Source of the DNA: CBDAPX01 sp965198725
GTDB taxonomy: Bacteria > Pseudomonadota > Alphaproteobacteria > Rhodobacterales > Rhodobacteraceae
Direction of reading: 5' to 3'
DNA length: 64,000 nucleotides
Assembly (NCBI GenBank): GCA_965198725.1
Contig: CBDAPX010000001.1
Location: forward strand, 2,480,001-2,544,000
The translations under genes and the position numbers were made by a program. Of the stretch, positions 50,466 through 59,281 are shown in pieces. Under the pieces are notes generated by a model, which saw only the letters and a program-made list of their open reading frames with translations, was not told where the DNA came from and did not search any database. The first letter of the stretch is position 1. Each line of letters begins with the position of its first letter.

Positions 50466-52731
50466 ACAGCGCCAAAGCTATCAGGACTGGGTCAAGGCCG
50501 CAGAGCGCGCGGATGAAGCGATCGAAGCGGCGCGCGCGTCAAACGCCGCCTTCGAACAATTGCGCGCCGAGCTGGTCACCTATCGCCAACAGTTCCTCGA
50601 AGCGCAGGAAACCAATGCGGTTGGCATAAGGAACATTCAGTCTCAGCTGGATACGCTGGGGCCGGCCCCGGAAGAAGGCACAACCGAACCACAAGACATC
50701 GCCGACCTGCGCGCGCGTCTCGATACCCAGATGAAGACGTTGCAGGTGCCCGTCATCGTCGCGCAAGAAGCCTATACCCGCGCGAACGGTCAGATTGCTG
50801 AAATTGATCAGATTATCCGGGACCGCCAACGCCGACAGATGCTGCAACGCAACCCCGTACCGATAACCCCGGCCAGGTGGAGCGAAGCCGCCACTGATCT
50901 TTTTGAAGTTATGCGTGAGATCGGCAACGAGACGACAACCGGGCTCAAAAACGCGCTGGAAGTTCAATCGATCCGAAACCGGGCGCCGCTGACCGGGCTT
51001 TATATCCTGATCGGGCTGGTTCTGATCCTGCGCGGCAGCCGTTGGTCACATATGGCCGGTGATTACCTGCGCGGGCTTTCAGGGTTTGCTGGCAGCGGTG
51101 TGTGGGAGTTTCTGGTTTCGTTGGGGCGGATCATCCTGCCGATGGCCGGGATTTACTTCCTCGCACGCGCGGCAGACGAAACCGGTGTGCTGGGTCTGCG
51201 CGGGACGCTTTTGCTCGAACGGTTGCCATATTTTGCGGCTGGGTTGCTGGCGATGCATTGGCTGGTGGATCGCCTATATTCACGTCAGAATGACATCGCA
51301 ATTCTCAAGATGTCCGCCTCTGACCGGGCTGCCGCGCGGACAGCGGGGATCGGGCTGACCTATGTACTGTTGTTCTACGGTCTGCTCCAATTCGTGTTGC
51401 AGGTTCACACGTTGTCGGACGCCAGCCGTGCGGTCTTTTCGCTTCCGCTCATCCTGATCGCGTCGGCATTGACCATGCAGCTGCGGCAACGTGGCCTCAA
51501 CCAGATCGAAGCCGAAAACGACGAAGAGCAAACCCGCACCTTTAAACGGCTGCGACCCGTCTTTCGGACATTTGCACTGGTTGCCGCAGTGGTCTCGCCG
51601 CTTTTGGCCATAGCGGGCTTTACCAATCTTGCAGAAGCAATCGTTTTCCCAACCGTGTTGACGTTTGCCTTTTGTGGTCTGGTCATTGTTCTGCAGAACT
51701 TTTTCACACGGCTTTACGGGTTAATAACGGGCAAAGGCGAAGCCGCCAGAGAAAGCGTTACACCGGCGATCATAAGCCTGCTTTTGATTATTGGGTCATT
51801 GCCCTTCATTGCCTTGATCTGGGGTGTTCGGGTCGCCGATCTGAAAGAGCTTTGGCTGCGGTTTCTCAAAGGGTTCAATATTGGCGATACCGTCATATCG
51901 CCCACGGATTTCCTGACGTTCCTGGTGATCTTTGCGATCGGCTATGGTTTGACCCGTGGCCTGCAAGGTTCGCTCAAAAGCAGTCTTTTGCCCAAGACAC
52001 GCATTGATCTTGGAGGTCAGAACGCAATTGTGTCCGGTGTGGGCTATGTCGGGATTTTCCTGTCGGGCCTCATTGCCATTACGACCGCGGGCATTGACCT
52101 TTCGTCGCTGGCTATCGTGGCCGGTGCGTTGTCCGTTGGGATTGGTTTTGGCCTGCAGAATATCGTCCAGAACTTTGTCAGCGGTATCATTCTTCTGATC
52201 GAACGGCCCATCTCAGAGGGTGATTGGATCGATGTGAACGGCCAAACCGGTTATGTGCGGGACATTTCGGTGCGCTCTACTCGGATCGAAACCTTTGACC
52301 GCACCGATGTGATCGTTCCCAACGGCGATTTGGTCAGTGGCGTTGTGACGAATTACACGCGTGGCAACACGGTGGGTCGGGTGATTGTGCCTGTGGGTGT
52401 CGCCTATGGCAGTGACCCGCGCAAGGTTGAGCGGATTCTGAGAGAGATTGGCGAAGCACACCCCATGGTTTTGGCGCAACCTGCGCCCGCCGTGATTTTC
52501 CAGGGGTTTGGCGCTGATTCCATGGATTTCGAAATCCGCGCCATTCTGCGGGATGTGAATTGGGTGCTCAGCGTCAAATCGGATATGAACTATGAGATCG
52601 CGCGCCGGTTTGCAGAAGAAGACATCGAAATACCCTTTGCCCAGCGTGATATCTGGATCAAAAACCCCGAAAGCCTGCAACCGGCGATACGCCCGGTCGA
52701 TACGCGCAGCGACGACACCGATACGGAATAA
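50440..52731 (+). CDS. MscS-family mechanosensitive channel (DUF3772 type), no normal start
   Basis: A large MscS-like channel of up to 763 residues. A periplasmic helical DUF3772-like region covers about 5-160. About ten membrane helices follow, then the MscS core: GALSVGIGFGLQNIVQNFVSG is the pore helix region, and the beta domain has RPISEGDWIDVNG and VIVPNGDLVSGVVTNYT. The start is a problem: the frame is closed by TGA 50407-50409, no ATG or GTG exists before the conserved region, and only TTG 50440 is available without a ribosome site. SLAPAQITDEQ looks like the end of a signal peptide whose beginning is missing. Confidence 0.82.
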   Translation: MAPAQITDEQRQSYQDWVKAAERADEAIEAARASNAAFEQLRAELVTYRQQFLEAQETNAVGIRNIQSQLDTLGPAPEEGTTEPQDIADLRARLDTQMKTLQVPVIVAQEAYTRANGQIAEIDQIIRDRQRRQMLQRNPVPITPARWSEAATDLFEVMREIGNETTTGLKNALEVQSIRNRAPLTGLYILIGLVLILRGSRWSHMAGDYLRGLSGFAGSGVWEFLVSLGRIILPMAGIYFLARAADETGVLGLRGTLLLERLPYFAAGLLAMHWLVDRLYSRQNDIAILKMSASDRAAARTAGIGLTYVLLFYGLLQFVLQVHTLSDASRAVFSLPLILIASALTMQLRQRGLNQIEAENDEEQTRTFKRLRPVFRTFALVAAVVSPLLAIAGFTNLAEAIVFPTVLTFAFCGLVIVLQNFFTRLYGLITGKGEAARESVTPAIISLLLIIGSLPFIALIWGVRVADLKELWLRFLKGFNIGDTVISPTDFLTFLVIFAIGYGLTRGLQGSLKSSLLPKTRIDLGGQNAIVSGVGYVGIFLSGLIAITTAGIDLSSLAIVAGALSVGIGFGLQNIVQNFVSGIILLIERPISEGDWIDVNGQTGYVRDISVRSTRIETFDRTDVIVPNGDLVSGVVTNYTRGNTVGRVIVPVGVAYGSDPRKVERILREIGEAHPMVLAQPAPAVIFQGFGADSMDFEIRAILRDVNWVLSVKSDMNYEIARRFAEEDIEIPFAQRDIWIKNPESLQPAIRPVDTRSDDTDTE

Positions 52732-52811
52732 CTAGCCGTTTTTCGAACCTGCAATCTGGCGTCATTATCGTCTTGCAATGGTCATCCGCTTGAGGCATCT
52801 ACTCGCGTTAC

Positions 52812-52901
52812 GGAGAGGTGGCCGAGTGGTCGAAGGCGCACGCTTGGAAAGTGTGTAGGCGGGAAACCGTCTCCAGGGTTCGAATCCCTGTCTCTCCGCC
52901 A
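52812..52901 (+). tRNA. tRNA-Ser (GGA)
   Basis: A 90-base class II tRNA with a long variable arm, GGAGAGGTGGCCGAG to an encoded CCA. The anticodon loop CTTGGAAAG gives GGA. The T arm is GGGTTCGAATCCC. The second IS copy lies 190 bases downstream. Confidence 0.97.
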
Positions 52902-52928
52902 CCGCACCCTATTAGCTGATTTAAACGA

Positions 52929-52971
52929 TAAATAAAATGAGGCGTAGACCAAATAACATCCCATCTACGCC
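52929..52971 (-). terminator. intrinsic terminator downstream of the split lipoprotein gene
   Basis: GGCGTAGA (52971-52964, minus) pairs with TCTACGCC around a 15-base loop, followed on the minus strand by TCATTTTATTTATC. It lies between convergent transcripts and may also serve tRNA-Ser. Confidence 0.65.
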
Positions 52972-52976
52972 CCACC

Positions 52977-53045
52977 TTAAAAGCGCTGGTCGATGACTTT
53001 GCATAAGCTTTTGGCGTTAACCGCCAGTATCAGCGCTTCGATCAT
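52977..53045 (-). CDS. possible 22-residue microprotein
   Basis: ATG 53045 overlaps the TGA of the lipoprotein gene (ATGA), and GGAGGG sits 4 bases before it. The product would be MIEALILAVNAKSLCKVIDQ plus two residues, with no known relative that I can name. The good ribosome site, coupling and a terminator directly after support expression, but the length is too short for confidence. The IS insertion just upstream would cut it off from its original promoter. Confidence 0.3.
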   Translation of the reverse strand: MIEALILAVNAKSLCKVIDQRF

Positions 53046-53089
53046 GGCACCCTCCACAGAACGACCTCGGACTCGTCCCGGCCAAACAG
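53042..53089 (-). pseudogene. C-terminal part of the IS-split lipoprotein gene
   Basis: The last 15 codons (LFGRDESEVVLWRVP and stop) of the gene whose larger part lies at 54408-54723. Reading GAT across the IS joins to CTG TTT GGC in frame when the single G shared by both flanks is counted once, which shows that both pieces belonged to one 120-residue protein. Confidence 0.8.
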
Positions 53090-53137
53090 TGAAGCGCCCC
53101 TTGTTTGCCGGAGACCCAGAAGTAAGGATACTGGGTC

Positions 53138-53470
53138 ATGGGTAAGACAAAGAACGGAACACGTTATCCAGAGGAATTGCGCGCACGAGCGGTGCGGATG
53201 GTCTTGGATCACGAGAGCGAATACACGAGCAGATCGGCAGCACTTTTGTCGATCTCTCAGAAGGTTGGGTGCAGCAGAGACAGCCTTCGTATCTGGGTCA
53301 AGCAACACGAGGCGGATACCGGCAAACGCGATGGCGTGACCTCTGCAGAGCGGGATCGCATCAAAGAACTTGAGCGCGAGAACCGGCAGTTGCGTCAGGC
53401 AAATGAGATCCTGAAGAAGGCATCTGCTTATTTTGCTCAGGCGGAGCTCGACCGCCCATTCCGCAAATGA
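53138..53470 (+). CDS. IS3-family transposase OrfA (copy 2)
   Basis: A 110-residue helix-turn-helix subunit identical in protein sequence to OrfA of copy 1; the only base change is GGT for GGA in codon 2. It has the same coiled-coil tail and the same ATGA overlap with orfB. Confidence 0.93.
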   Translation: MGKTKNGTRYPEELRARAVRMVLDHESEYTSRSAALLSISQKVGCSRDSLRIWVKQHEADTGKRDGVTSAERDRIKELERENRQLRQANEILKKASAYFAQAELDRPFRK

Positions 53471-54366
53471 TTGCCTTCATCAAGGATCATCGTGGGGCGC
53501 ATGGGGTCGAGCCGATCTGTAGAGTTCTCCAGATTGCCCCTTCGACGTTCTATAAACGCATTGCCATCGAGCGTGATCCCGACCGTGCCTCGGACCGGGC
53601 CAAGCGGGATGAGTTTCTGCGCAAAACGATGAAGGATGTTTGGGAGAAGAACCGTTCTGTCTATGGCGCACGCAAACTATGGCACGCGATGAATCGCGAG
53701 AAGATTGATATTGCTCGCTGCACTGTAGAACGGTTGATGCGCCAGCTTAGCATTCAAGGCGTCCGGCGCGGAAAGAAGGTCAAAACCACCTGTGGTCAAC
53801 CTGCGGATCAATGCCCGCTGGACAAGGTCAATCGCCAGTTCAGGGCTTCAATGCCGAACGAACTGTGGGTGTCCGACTTTACGTTCGTCTCGACCTGGCG
53901 CGGGTTCGTCTATGTGGCGTTCGTCATTGATACCTTCGCGAACCGGATTGTGGGCTGGAAGGCATCAACAACGCAGGACACGCAGTTTGTCTTAGATGCG
54001 CTTGAACAGGCGATCCACGCACGCAGACCCGCTGAGAAACTGATCCATCATTCAGATCGCGGCAGCCAATACGTGTCGATCAAGTACACAGAACGGTTGG
54101 CCGATGCTGGGCTGGAGCCATCCGTCGGCAGCGTTGGTGACAGCTATGACAATGCACTGGCTGAGACGATCATCGGCCTCTTCAAAACCGAAGTCATCAA
54201 TCAACTAGGTCCGTGGAAGTCCAAGGATCAGGTCGAATGGGAAACCCTGCTATGGGTGGACTGGTTCAACAAAGAGCGCCTGCTTGAACCACTCGGGTAC
54301 ATCACGCCAATCGAAGCCGAGGAGAGATACGAAGAAGCCTTGAAGTCAGACAAAATCGCAGCTTGA
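53467..54366 (+). CDS. IS3-family transposase OrfB (copy 2)
   Basis: A 299-residue DDE transposase subunit with Asp137, Asp197 and Glu233 intact. It differs from copy 1 only at residue 272, leucine here. Proline or leucine at this place lies in the region that in many IS3-family enzymes reads R-PHSSLGY-like, outside the acidic triad, so activity cannot be judged from it. Confidence 0.95.
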   Translation: MIAFIKDHRGAHGVEPICRVLQIAPSTFYKRIAIERDPDRASDRAKRDEFLRKTMKDVWEKNRSVYGARKLWHAMNREKIDIARCTVERLMRQLSIQGVRRGKKVKTTCGQPADQCPLDKVNRQFRASMPNELWVSDFTFVSTWRGFVYVAFVIDTFANRIVGWKASTTQDTQFVLDALEQAIHARRPAEKLIHHSDRGSQYVSIKYTERLADAGLEPSVGSVGDSYDNALAETIIGLFKTEVINQLGPWKSKDQVEWETLLWVDWFNKERLLEPLGYITPIEAEERYEEALKSDKIAA

Positions 54367-54407
54367 AATACGAACTCAATAGTCTCCGCCAAAACTGGGG
54401 CGGTTCA

Positions 54408-54723
54408 GATCGTTTTCCACCAAATAGCCTGCGCTTTCTTTCGTTGTGCGAAAGCGGATCACCAAAACCGGTAAATCATCGGTTGTGCCGTCATAGTTCA
54501 GGATGATGGCGGCGGTCGGCTCGGGGGGAAGGTACTCTTCACATTCAAAGAGGTTGGGCTTGGGATTCGAAAAGGTCTGTGCCGGGCCTTCGCAAGCGGC
54601 ACGAAAGGCCGTGATCAGCGTTTCCGGATAGTCCGAGAATCGGGCATCGCCGGTCGCGGGCGCTACATCTTGTGTCGTGCACCCCACCAAGCATACCAGA
54701 AACAGTGCCCATGCCTTCCGCAT
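54408..54723 (-). pseudogene. N-terminal part of an IS-split lipoprotein gene
   Basis: 105 codons from ATG 54723 to the IS edge. The N-terminus has a lipoprotein signal, basic MRK, hydrophobic ALFLVCLV and lipobox LVGC with acylation at Cys15. The rest (FECEEYLPPEPTAAIILNYDG, LVIRFRTTKESAGYLVEND) is not a family that I know; an alanine-poor beta-rich small lipoprotein is likely. With the insertion, translation runs into the IS and ends after LNRPSFGGDY at 54376, so nearly the whole protein could still be made with an altered tail. Confidence 0.75.
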
Positions 54724-55267
54724 TTTCCCTCCGGGTGTTCGATTTGCCACAACCTTTTGCACGCTGGATCACATCAAGGTTGGGCGAAAAACCATCCACA
54801 GTCACAGTGACCGCGACAGGTTGGAAACGCAATCAGTGATTGCAGCGTCGGCGTAATTGCCTTGCGTATAAGGGATTTGCGGCGTTTCGCGTTGCGGTCG
54901 CGCATTTCGCACAAATCGTCACGGCATTGTGGGTGAATCGGTTCCGGTTTTTGCGGATCATCCGTCAAGAAAAAAGAACGGGAATTTTCGTGAATTTTTC
55001 GTTGACGATGGGTGTCAGCTTGCGCCAATTTGTATGAGCTGATGACGAGGCCACTAAATATGGTGTTAGTCCATAGGGTCGCATCGGCAGTGGGACGGTA
55101 AAGAAACCAACCAAACGTTTCGGTCTGTGACCGGCTTCGACCTTTGATCTGGGTGTCAGAGGACGAGGAGGGCGTACCTGCGTCCCAAAGGGAATAATGC
55201 GCCACAATTTGTGGTGCGGGTCACCAAAGCGACCCGGAATATGGGCTGAAAGTCAGAGGCAGCGAAA
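54724..55267. other. 544-base regulatory region upstream of nrdJ
   Basis: No supported gene. It would hold the divergent promoters of the lipoprotein gene and nrdJ. An NrdR-like box is at 55051-55066, and a perfect palindrome CCACAATTTGTGG at 55202-55214. TTGACG occurs at 55002 but without a good -10 at normal spacing. I looked for the conserved parts of a cobalamin riboswitch, which would be expected for some B12-related genes, and did not see them. Confidence 0.5.
55051..55066. promoter_or_regulatory. NrdR-like box upstream of nrdJ
   Basis: CCACTAAATATGGTGT matches the 16-base NrdR pattern (ACACwATATATwGTGT) at most key places, including the CAC/GTG half sites. NrdR normally binds paired boxes about 31 bases apart; a second box at that distance is not evident, so the site may be weak or fortuitous. 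Confidence 0.45.
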
Positions 55268-58200
55268 ATGAAAATCGAAAGAAAGTTCACGACCAGCGGT
55301 CAGGATGCATATGAGGAGCTGGACTTTGTGTCCGCCACATCCGAAATCCGCAACCCTGATGGGACGATTGTGTTCCGGCTCGAAGGTATCGAAGTGCCGA
55401 GCACGTGGAGTCAGGTGGCCAGTGACGTTATCGCGCAAAAGTACTTCCGCAAAGCCGGTGTGCCGGCAAAGCTGCGCAAAGTGCGCGAAAAGGATGTACC
55501 AGAATTCCTGTGGCGCTCCGTTCCGGATGGGGACGACGTAGAGATCGGCGGTGAAACCTCGTCAAAGCAGGTCTTTGATCGTTTGGCGGGCGCCTGGGCT
55601 TACTGGGGCTGGAAGGGCGGCTATTTCACGACAGAAGAAGACGCACGCGCGTATTTCGACGAGATGCGTTACATGCTCGCCACGCAGCGTGCCGCGCCGA
55701 ACTCGCCTCAGTGGTTCAACACCGGCCTGCATTGGGCCTATGGCATCGATGGGCCGAGCCAGGGTCACCATTATGTGGACCATAAGACCGGCAAACTGAC
55801 CAAGTCGAAATCGGCCTATGAGCATCCGCAGCCACATGCGTGCTTTATCCAATCGGTTTCAGACGATCTGGTGAACGAAGGCGGGATCATGGACCTTTGG
55901 GTTCGCGAAGCGCGTCTGTTTAAATACGGCTCGGGCACCGGCACAAACTTTTCGCACCTGCGGGGCGAGGGTGAGCCGCTGTCCGGCGGTGGTAAATCGT
56001 CGGGCCTGATGGGCTTTTTGAAAATTGGTGACCGTGCGGCGGGCGCGATCAAGTCGGGCGGGACGACGCGCCGGGCGGCAAAAATGGTGATCTGCGATGC
56101 TGACCACCCGGACATCGAACAGTTCATCGAATGGAAAGTGATTGAAGAGCAGAAGGTCGCATCGATCGTCGCCGGCTCAAAAATGCACGAAGCCAAGCTG
56201 AACGGGCTTTTCGAGGCGATCCGGTCCTGGGACGGCACGGCAGAGGATGCCTATGATCCGAAAACCAATGACGCGTTGAAAGCGGCGGTGCGTTACGCCA
56301 AAAAGGTCGCAATCCCCGAAACCTACATCAAACGCGTGCTCGACTATGCCAAGCAAGGCTATGACAGCATCGAGTTCCCAACTTACGACACGGATTGGGA
56401 CAGCGAGGCGTATAGCTCTGTTTCTGGGCAGAATTCCAACAACTCGATCCGTGTAACCGACGCGTTCCTATACGCCGTCGAAAAGGACGCGGATTGGGAA
56501 CTGAAAAACCGTGTCGATGGGTCGGTGGCCAAAACCATCAAGGCGCGCGACCTGTGGGAAAAAGTCGGCCACGCCGCATGGGCCTGTGCCGATCCGGGCA
56601 TTCAGTACCACGACACGGTCAATGCATGGCACACATGCCCCGAAGACGGTGAAATCCGCGGTTCGAACCCGTGCTCGGAATACATGTTCCTGGACGACAC
56701 CGCCTGTAACCTCGCATCGATGAACCTGCTGACCTTCCTCAAGGACGGTGAGTTCCAGGCAGAGGATTACATCCACGCCACGCGCTTGTGGACCGTCACA
56801 CTGGAAATCTCTGTCACGATGGCGCAGTTCCCGTCGAAGGAGATCGCACAACTGAGCTGTGATTTCCGCACTCTGGGTCTTGGTTATGCCAATATCGGCG
56901 GCCTGCTGATGAACATGGGTTACAGCTATGACAGTGACGAGGGCCGCAGCCTGTGTGGCGCGCTGACCGCGATCATGACCGGTGTATCCTACGCGACCTC
57001 TGCCGAAATGGCGGGCGAGCTGGGCACTTTTGCCGGGTATAAGCGGAACGCACGGCATATGCTGCGTGTCATGCGGAACCACCGCACCGCGGCTTATGGT
57101 GCGACCGAAGGGTACGAAGAGCTGGCCGTCAAACCGGTCCCGCTGGATCATGCCAACTGCCCGGACAATAAACTGATCGGCCTGGCCATGTCGGCTTGGG
57201 ACAACGCGCTCAAGCTGGGCGAACAGAATGGCTATCGCAACGCGCAAGCGACCGTGATCGCGCCGACCGGCACCATTGGTCTGGTCATGGATTGCGACAC
57301 CACGGGGATTGAGCCAGACTTTGCGCTGGTGAAGTTCAAAAAGCTCGCCGGCGGCGGATACTTCAAGATCATCAACCGCTCGGTCCCGGCCGCGCTGGAA
57401 GGGTTGGGGTATTCTTCGTCCCAGATTGAAGAGATTGTGTCTTATGCGGTCGGTCACGGAACCATCGGCAACGCGCCGGGGATCAACCACACCTCATTGA
57501 CCGGGCATGGGTTCGGCGCCAATGAGCTGGCCAAGGTGGATGCCGCGCTGGAAAGCGCCTTTGACATCCGGTTCGTGTTCAACCAGTGGACCCTGGGCGA
57601 AGAGTTCTGCACGCAAGTGCTGGGCATCCCATCGGCCAAGCTGAACGATCCGACCTTTGACCTGCTCCGTCACCTGGGCTTTGCCAAGGCGGATATCGAG
57701 GCGGCCAATGACCATGTCTGCGGGACGATGACGCTGGAAGGGGCACCGCACCTGAAAGAAGAGCATTACGCGATCTTCGACTGCGCCAACCCGTGCGGCA
57801 AGAAAGGCAAACGCTTTCTCAGCGTGAACAGCCACATCACTATGATGGCCGCTGCGCAGTCCTTCATCTCTGGCGCGATCTCGAAGACGATCAACATGCC
57901 AAATGATGCGACGATCGAAGATTGTCAGGCCGCGTATGAGTTGAGCCACAAGCTAGGCGTCAAGGCCAACGCGCTCTACCGCGATGGGTCGAAACTCAGC
58001 CAGCCTTTGGCCGCCGCCCTCGTCGAAGATGACGAAGAGGCACAAGAGGTTCTGGAAAGCGGGTCGAAGCAGGAAAAAGCCGCTGTGCTGGCCGAAAAGG
58101 TCATCGAGAAGGTCGTGGTCAAGGAATTGGTCCGCAGCCACCGGGAAAAGATGCCCGAGCGACGCAAGGGCTATACCCAAAAAGCCATCGTGGGTGGACA

Positions 58201-58921
58201 CAAAGTGTATCTTCGGACCGGTGAATACGGCGACGGATCGCTGGGTGAGATCTTCATCGACATGCACAAGGAAGGGGCTGGCTTCCGCGCGATGATGAAC
58301 AACTTTGCCATCGCGGTGTCCGTGGGCCTGCAATACGGTGTGCCGCTCGAAGAGTTCGTGGATGCCTTTACCTTCACCAAGTTCGAACCAGCGGGCATGG
58401 TGCAAGGCAACGACAGCATCAAGAACGCAACCTCGATCCTCGACTATATCTTCCGGGAACTGGCGGTGTCGTACCTCGACCGCACCGATCTGGCCCATGT
58501 GAAGCCAGAAGGGGCCACGTTCGACGATATCGGGCGCGGTGAAGAGGAAGGCGTGTCGAACATCAAAGAGATGAGCGAAACCGCCGCGACCAAGTCCTTG
58601 GAAGTGCTGAAACAAATCAGCTCCACCGGGTATCTGCGCAAGCGTCTGCCACAGGAATTGGTCGTGCTGAACGGTGGTGGTGCCGTGGACGCATCGGCGG
58701 CCCTGCAAACATTGGTTCCGGAAACGGCGCCGGTTGCCATGGACGAGGCGGCCAGTGCCCCGATTGCGGTTGCCACCAGCAGCCCGATCGACGCCCGGAC
58801 CAAAGCCAAGATGCAAGGCTACGAAGGCGACCCTTGTGGCGAATGCGGAAACTATACGCTGGTGCGCAACGGCACCTGCATGAAATGCAACACCTGCGGC
58901 GCGACAAGCGGTTGTAGCTAA
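55268..58921 (+). CDS. nrdJ: B12-dependent (class II) ribonucleotide reductase
   Basis: Reduces ribonucleotides to deoxyribonucleotides with adenosylcobalamin and works with or without oxygen. It has 1217 residues, the long alphaproteobacterial form. Substrate-site motifs are NSPQWFNTGL, GSGTGTNFS, SNPCSEYMF and the loop ATVIAPTGTIG. The C-terminal CGECGNYTLVRNGTCMKC, followed by NTCG, is a cysteine-rich redox or zinc tail. ATG 55268 is placed just before MKIERKFT, the normal beginning. No class I nrdAB genes are in the window. An upstream NrdR-like box suggests repression by NrdR. Confidence 0.96.
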   Translation: MKIERKFTTSGQDAYEELDFVSATSEIRNPDGTIVFRLEGIEVPSTWSQVASDVIAQKYFRKAGVPAKLRKVREKDVPEFLWRSVPDGDDVEIGGETSSKQVFDRLAGAWAYWGWKGGYFTTEEDARAYFDEMRYMLATQRAAPNSPQWFNTGLHWAYGIDGPSQGHHYVDHKTGKLTKSKSAYEHPQPHACFIQSVSDDLVNEGGIMDLWVREARLFKYGSGTGTNFSHLRGEGEPLSGGGKSSGLMGFLKIGDRAAGAIKSGGTTRRAAKMVICDADHPDIEQFIEWKVIEEQKVASIVAGSKMHEAKLNGLFEAIRSWDGTAEDAYDPKTNDALKAAVRYAKKVAIPETYIKRVLDYAKQGYDSIEFPTYDTDWDSEAYSSVSGQNSNNSIRVTDAFLYAVEKDADWELKNRVDGSVAKTIKARDLWEKVGHAAWACADPGIQYHDTVNAWHTCPEDGEIRGSNPCSEYMFLDDTACNLASMNLLTFLKDGEFQAEDYIHATRLWTVTLEISVTMAQFPSKEIAQLSCDFRTLGLGYANIGGLLMNMGYSYDSDEGRSLCGALTAIMTGVSYATSAEMAGELGTFAGYKRNARHMLRVMRNHRTAAYGATEGYEELAVKPVPLDHANCPDNKLIGLAMSAWDNALKLGEQNGYRNAQATVIAPTGTIGLVMDCDTTGIEPDFALVKFKKLAGGGYFKIINRSVPAALEGLGYSSSQIEEIVSYAVGHGTIGNAPGINHTSLTGHGFGANELAKVDAALESAFDIRFVFNQWTLGEEFCTQVLGIPSAKLNDPTFDLLRHLGFAKADIEAANDHVCGTMTLEGAPHLKEEHYAIFDCANPCGKKGKRFLSVNSHITMMAAAQSFISGAISKTINMPNDATIEDCQAAYELSHKLGVKANALYRDGSKLSQPLAAALVEDDEEAQEVLESGSKQEKAAVLAEKVIEKVVVKELVRSHREKMPERRKGYTQKAIVGGHKVYLRTGEYGDGSLGEIFIDMHKEGAGFRAMMNNFAIAVSVGLQYGVPLEEFVDAFTFTKFEPAGMVQGNDSIKNATSILDYIFRELAVSYLDRTDLAHVKPEGATFDDIGRGEEEGVSNIKEMSETAATKSLEVLKQISSTGYLRKRLPQELVVLNGGGAVDASAALQTLVPETAPVAMDEAASAPIAVATSSPIDARTKAKMQGYEGDPCGECGNYTLVRNGTCMKCNTCGATSGCS

Positions 58922-59137
58922 AGAATTGAGAGGTGGTGGGGAGCGGTGTTGAAGCACCACCCCCCAGCTCAGTCCTCCGCTTAAGTAGCGTGAGCGAAGG
59001 ACAAAGCAGATGGCCAGGTTATGGCCGTAGGAAAGGAGAAAACACGGTCGGACGCTGTAATCAATAACGCGCTGCCTTATGCACAGAAGATACATGTTTC
59101 TGCACATGGCTCCTGTGGAAAAAAGGAGGGCCAAGAC

Positions 59138-59281
59138 ATGGCTCGACGCAAGAACTCGGAGGTTACCAGTGCCAGAGCTGCTTCAGCTGCAGCGAAAGTG
59201 CTAAGAAACCCGAAGTCGTCAAAAGCCGCCAAAACCGCAGCAGCGTCGGCGCTGACACAGCGTCCGAACCGAAAGAAATAA
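59138..59281 (+). CDS. small basic alanine/lysine-rich protein
   Basis: A 47-residue protein, MARRKNSEVTSARAASAAAK continuing in the same style, rich in Ala, Ser and Lys and ending NRKK. It resembles short conserved hypothetical proteins of alphaproteobacteria with the pattern KNSxVTS..AAS.A.K.L. AAAGGAGGG lies 7 bases before ATG 59138, a strong ribosome site, whereas the longer frame from 59021 has none. The composition suggests nucleic-acid binding, but nothing is proven. Confidence 0.72.
   Translation: MARRKNSEVTSARAASAAAKVLRNPKSSKAAKTAAASALTQRPNRKK

Larger units (their letters stand above)
53090..54407 (+). mobile_element. complete IS3-family insertion sequence, copy 2
   Basis: 1318 bases, same ends and gene order as copy 1 and in the same orientation. 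I saw two differences: base 53143 (silent, second codon of orfA) and the codon for residue 272 of orfB. Only one base (G, 53089 and 54408) is duplicated at the target, instead of three, or equivalently a CAG duplication with the last two bases of the right end lost. It interrupts a lipoprotein gene. Confidence 0.95.

Noticed and set aside
2742..54407. The two IS copies as ends of one composite transposon
   Set aside because: The 49 kb between them is mostly core chromosomal genes, the copies have different flanks, and one carries its own target duplication, so two separate insertions are more likely.
54763..55207. Minus-strand frames upstream of nrdJ
   Set aside because: They have no ribosome site or family match, and overlap the likely promoter region.
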